In this document: piece after piece, positions 33,982 through 37,051 of the stretch
Numbering within the stretch: position 1 is the stretch's first letter
Layout of the letters: every line of letters starts with the position of its first letter
Source: Actinomadura sp. KC345
GTDB lineage: Bacteria > Actinomycetota > Actinomycetes > Streptosporangiales > Streptosporangiaceae
Direction of reading: 5' to 3'
Length of the DNA: 37,051 bases
NCBI RefSeq assembly: GCF_004348515.1
Contig: NZ_SMKH01000041.1
Coordinates: 1 to 37,051, forward strand
Made by a program: the position numbers and the translations under genes
Notes under the pieces: model-generated
Told to the model about the DNA's origin: nothing
The model's database searches: none
Seen by the model: the letters and a program-made list of their open reading frames with translations, nothing else

Positions 33982-35384
33982 CGGCGACCGTGTCCGGCCT
34001 CACGATCGCCACGGCCCGCGGTGCCGTCCTCGACACGGTCGACCTCGACCTGCACCGAGGAGAGGTGACCGCGATCGTCGGCGAGTCCGGGGCCGGCAAG
34101 ACGACGCTCGCCCATGCCCTCCTCGGCCACGTCGCCCACGGTCTGCGGCGCACCGCAGGGCGGATCGAGGTGACCGGGCACGACCCGTTCACAGGGGAGG
34201 GACGTGCCGCGCTGCGGGGCAGAACCACCGGGTACCTGCCGCAGGACCCGGCGAGCGCGCTGGATCCGCGGCGCATGGTCCTGGCCCAGTTGCGCACCGC
34301 GGCGCGCATCGCCCACCCGGGCGAGGCCCGGCGCGACCGCGACGACCGTGTGCGCGCCGCCGCCGAAGCCGCGGCCCTGGACACCGCACTGCTGCGCCGC
34401 CACCCCGCCCGGCTCTCCGGCGGGCAGGCCCAGCGTGCCCTGCTGGCCTGGACCTTCGTCACCCGGCCTCGTCTGGTGATCCTCGACGAGCCCACCGGCG
34501 GGCTGGATCCCGACGCCGCCCGGCGGGTGAGCGACGCCTTCACCCGCCTGCCCTGGGAACCGGCCGTGCTGCTCGTCAGCCATGACCGCGCCCTCGTCGA
34601 CCGCGCGGCCCACCGCGTGCTCGAACTCGCCGCGGGCCGGCTCCGGCACGCGCCCGCCCCGGCGTCGACGGTTCCGGACCCGTCCCGCCACCGCCGCCCG
34701 AACGGACCCGTCGGCGCCGGGGAGCGGGCGCTGTCGGCGGAAGGGCTGACGATCCGTCGCGGTGGCGTTCCCCTGCTGCGCGACGCGTCCCTGCATCTCG
34801 CGGCCGGGGAAATGGTCGCCGTGCGGGGGGTTTCGGGCAGCGGCAAGACCTCCCTCGCCCGCGCCCTGTGCGGCCTCGCGCCGCCCGACGCCGGGCGCCT
34901 GCGCATGGACGGCGCTCCGGTCCACTGGGACGGAGCCGTCCGGGCGCGCACAGGCGGCCCGTTCCTCGCCTACGTCGGGCAGGACGCCCGCGCCGCGCTC
35001 AACCCGCACGAGATCGTCCGGCGCACGCTCGCCCGCGCCTCCGCCGCAGCGCATCGCCGCGGCATCCCGCCGGGCCCGGGACCGGAACCGCTGCTCGACG
35101 GCCTCGGGCTCGCCGCGGACGTGCTCGACCGCACCCCGGACCGTCTCAGCGGCGGGCAACGCCACCGGGTCGTGCTCGCTCGCGCGCTCGCCGCCGTCCC
35201 GTCCGCGGTCGTCTGCGACGAGACCCTCGCTTCGCTCGACCACACCACCGTCCGCCTCGTGCTCGATGTGCTGGACGCCTGGCGCCGGGCCACCGGGTCG
35301 GCGGTACTGCTGATCACCCACCAGGACGAAGTCGCCGCCCGCGCCGACCGCGTCCTCACCCTGTCCGGAGGACGCCTCGAATGA
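33978..35384 (+). CDS. double ABC ATPase (DppD-DppF fusion type)
   Basis: 468 residues with two ABC domains in one chain. Domain 1: Walker A GESGAGKT (35-42), LPQDPASALDP Q-loop, signature LSGGQAQR, Walker B VILDEPTGGLDPD. Domain 2: Walker A GVSGSGKT (284-291), YVGQDARAALNPHE, signature LSGGQRHR, CDETLASLD and ITHQDEVAARADRV. In domain 2 the Walker B is VVCDETLASLD rather than LDEP. It would power the DppBC-type permease, which is deleted here, so the protein may have no partner. It overlaps both neighbours by 4 bases. Compact double ATPases of this kind are common in actinobacterial metallophore loci. Confidence 0.9.
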   Translation: MTATVSGLTIATARGAVLDTVDLDLHRGEVTAIVGESGAGKTTLAHALLGHVAHGLRRTAGRIEVTGHDPFTGEGRAALRGRTTGYLPQDPASALDPRRMVLAQLRTAARIAHPGEARRDRDDRVRAAAEAAALDTALLRRHPARLSGGQAQRALLAWTFVTRPRLVILDEPTGGLDPDAARRVSDAFTRLPWEPAVLLVSHDRALVDRAAHRVLELAAGRLRHAPAPASTVPDPSRHRRPNGPVGAGERALSAEGLTIRRGGVPLLRDASLHLAAGEMVAVRGVSGSGKTSLARALCGLAPPDAGRLRMDGAPVHWDGAVRARTGGPFLAYVGQDARAALNPHEIVRRTLARASAAAHRRGIPPGPGPEPLLDGLGLAADVLDRTPDRLSGGQRHRVVLARALAAVPSAVVCDETLASLDHTTVRLVLDVLDAWRRATGSAVLLITHQDEVAARADRVLTLSGGRLE

Positions 35385-37051
35385 CGACCCTCGATCTGCT
35401 GCGCCCCGTCCGCGGCCCCCTCGCGACGGCGGCGGCCCTGCAGGCGATCGGCAGCCTGCTCGCGCTCCTGCCGCTGCTGGTCCTCATCGCCTTCACCAGT
35501 GCCTTCATCGCCGGCGGCCGCCTTCCCGGCACGACCCTCGTCGCCGTGGCGGTGCTCGGCACGCTCGGCGCCGCCCTCGCCACCGCCGCCGCGACGTGGG
35601 TCGCGCACCGCGCCGACGCGAACCTCACGTGGATCCTGCAGCGGCGGCTGTCCGACACCATCCGCCATATCCCCGTGCCGGCCGTCACCGGCCTCGGAAG
35701 CGGAAGGATCAAGAAGGTGGTGCACGACGACACCGCGGCCGCGCACTACCTCGTCGCCCACACCCTGCTCGACGTGACCGCGCTGGTGGTCACCCCGCTG
35801 GCCGGGCTCGTCGCGCTCGCCCTGGCCGACTGGCGGCTCGCACTGTGCAGCCTGGTCCCGCTCGCGCTCGGGATCTGGTGGTACGGCCGCGCCATGCGCG
35901 GCTCCGGTGCGAACTTCGCCGAGTACGCGACCGCGCAGCAGCGCATCAACTCCACGATCGTCGACTACGTGCGCGGCCTGCCCACCGCGAAGGTCTACGG
36001 CGGCACCGGCGGCGCCCGTGCCCGCTACACGGCCGCCGTCCACGACTTCCACGACTTCTTCCGCGCCTGGTCGGGCCGCACCTCCGCCGCCACGACCGCC
36101 TCCTGGCTCGTCGCCGCGCCGGGCGTCACCGCCGCCTTCCTGGCCCTGGCCGGCGGGATCGGTCTCACGCTGGGGTGGGTGAGCCCGGCGGGCCTCGTCG
36201 CCGGCGTCCTGCTCGGCCCGGCGATCAGCGCACCCGTCGCCGTGGCCGGGCCCCGGCTGCAGGCGCTGCGCACCGGGCTGTCCGCGCTGCGATCCATCCG
36301 CGAGCTTCTCGATCAGCCCCGGCTGTCCTGGGGCACGGTCACTCCCGCACGCGGTGCCGTCCGCCTCGACCACGTCGGCCACCGATACGACGACCGGGAC
36401 GTCCTGCACGACGTCACCTTCGCGCTCCCGGACCGCGGGCTGGTCGCGCTCGTCGGCGCCTCCGGCAGCGGCAAGAGCACCATCGCCGCCCTGCTCGCCC
36501 GCTTCACCGACCCCGCCGCCGGCCACGTCCTCCTCGGCGGCACCGACCTGCGCGACCTGCCGGAGGCCGCGCTGTACGAGCGCATCGGGTTCGTGTTCCA
36601 GGACACCCGGTTGCGCCGGGCCGGGGTCCGCGACAACCTCACCGGCGGGCGCCCCGTCCCCGACGAACGGATCGTCGACGCCGCCCGGCAGGCGGCCGTC
36701 CACGACGTCATCCTCGGCCTCCCGCACGGCTACGACACCGTCCTGGGCGACGACACCGACCTGTCGGGCGGGCAACGCCAGCGCATCGCCCTGGCGAGGG
36801 CGCTGCTGCGCGAACCCTGGCTGCTCGTCCTGGACGAGACGCTCTCCGCGGTCGACCCCGCCACCCGCACCGCCCTGATGGCGAGCCTGCGCGCCCAGGC
36901 GCGGCGGCGCGCCGTGCTGCTCATCACCCACCAACTCCACCTCGTGCAGGACGCCGACCGCATCCTCGTCCTCGACCAGGGCCGCCTCGCGGGAGACGGC
37001 ACCCACACCGAACTCCTCGCCGGCTGCCCCGCCTACCGCGCCCTCCTGGAA
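35381..37051 (+). CDS. exporter-fold ABC half transporter (siderophore/metallophore type), partial
   Basis: 557 residues to the window end; only the last few residues are missing. N-terminal TMD of about 310 residues with six spans (LQAIGSLLALLPLLVLIAFTSAF first), then an ATPase: Walker A GASGSGKS (359-366), FVFQDTRL Q-loop, LSGGQRQR signature, LLVLDETLSAVDP Walker B and ITHQLHLV H-loop. It resembles IrtA/IrtB and YbtP/YbtQ, exporter-fold proteins that import metal chelates as heterodimers, so a second half transporter should follow outside the window. ATG 35381 overlaps the ATPase stop. An export role cannot be excluded from sequence. Confidence 0.85.
   Translation, partial: MTTLDLLRPVRGPLATAAALQAIGSLLALLPLLVLIAFTSAFIAGGRLPGTTLVAVAVLGTLGAALATAAATWVAHRADANLTWILQRRLSDTIRHIPVPAVTGLGSGRIKKVVHDDTAAAHYLVAHTLLDVTALVVTPLAGLVALALADWRLALCSLVPLALGIWWYGRAMRGSGANFAEYATAQQRINSTIVDYVRGLPTAKVYGGTGGARARYTAAVHDFHDFFRAWSGRTSAATTASWLVAAPGVTAAFLALAGGIGLTLGWVSPAGLVAGVLLGPAISAPVAVAGPRLQALRTGLSALRSIRELLDQPRLSWGTVTPARGAVRLDHVGHRYDDRDVLHDVTFALPDRGLVALVGASGSGKSTIAALLARFTDPAAGHVLLGGTDLRDLPEAALYERIGFVFQDTRLRRAGVRDNLTGGRPVPDERIVDAARQAAVHDVILGLPHGYDTVLGDDTDLSGGQRQRIALARALLREPWLLVLDETLSAVDPATRTALMASLRAQARRRAVLLITHQLHLVQDADRILVLDQGRLAGDGTHTELLAGCPAYRALLE

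Noticed and set aside
34970..37006. 678-codon minus-strand open frame
   Set aside because: Antisense to the ABC half transporter with complete Walker and signature motifs.

Overview
The window is high-GC DNA with strong third-position G/C bias, ATGA/GTGA gene overlaps and GTG starts. It comes from an actinomycete, most like Streptosporangiales/Thermomonosporaceae (Actinomadura-type) or Streptomyces relatives; that placement is inference. No rRNA, tRNA or CRISPR was seen. Genes run off both ends: a secreted alpha/beta-hydrolase on the left and an ABC transporter on the right.

Region 1 (1-3160) holds the 5' part of the secreted hydrolase gene (minus strand), followed by gene remains: a fragment resembling a 3-hydroxyisobutyrate-dehydrogenase-type reductase and a frameshifted HSL-type esterase.

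Region 2 (3161-23836) is a CoA-thioester catabolic locus. An acyl-CoA dehydrogenase and a 3-hydroxyacyl-CoA-dehydrogenase-type SDR run leftward. A deleted enoyl-CoA hydratase pseudogene and a thiolase run rightward. A GntR-type regulator built of two tandem GntR/FCD units (minus strand) separates them from a tightly packed, roughly 15 kb plus-strand operon. That operon encodes crotonases, an ADP-forming acyl-CoA synthetase, a complete peptide/opine/nickel-type ABC importer (permease, permease-ATPase fusion, ATPase, lipoprotein), an AMP-forming ligase, a flavin/F420 split-barrel protein, a double-hotdog MaoC-type dehydratase and a pair of unlike acyl-CoA dehydrogenases. Together the genes would import an unknown carboxylic acid, activate it to a CoA thioester and beta-oxidise it. 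A canonical promoter lies in the 8510-8745 gap, and a TAGTATG/CATACTA motif is shared with the other divergent promoter.

Region 3 (23837-26824) is a seam. It has a frameshifted tail of an actinobacterial TPR/XRE regulator, a strong hairpin terminator, a Tat-exported YtcJ-type amidohydrolase and an IS3-family transposase remnant.

Region 4 (26825-37051) looks like metal homeostasis. A TetR/MFS divergent pair shares a promoter containing an IdeR/DtxR-like iron box abutting a perfect 17-bp palindrome. Three copies of a 7-1-7 Fur-family (Zur-type) palindrome, close to TGATAATGGTTGTCA, lie upstream of a His-rich tandem-repeat protein, an EamA/DMT permease and a TetR/ABC divergent pair. The ABC cluster (binding lipoprotein, permease, double ATPase, exporter-fold half transporter) has the gene order of zincophore or siderophore uptake systems. 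It is damaged: the lipoprotein has an in-frame TAG and the permeases have collapsed into a 107-residue remnant. The proposed zinc regulon and its decay are the most notable observations here.
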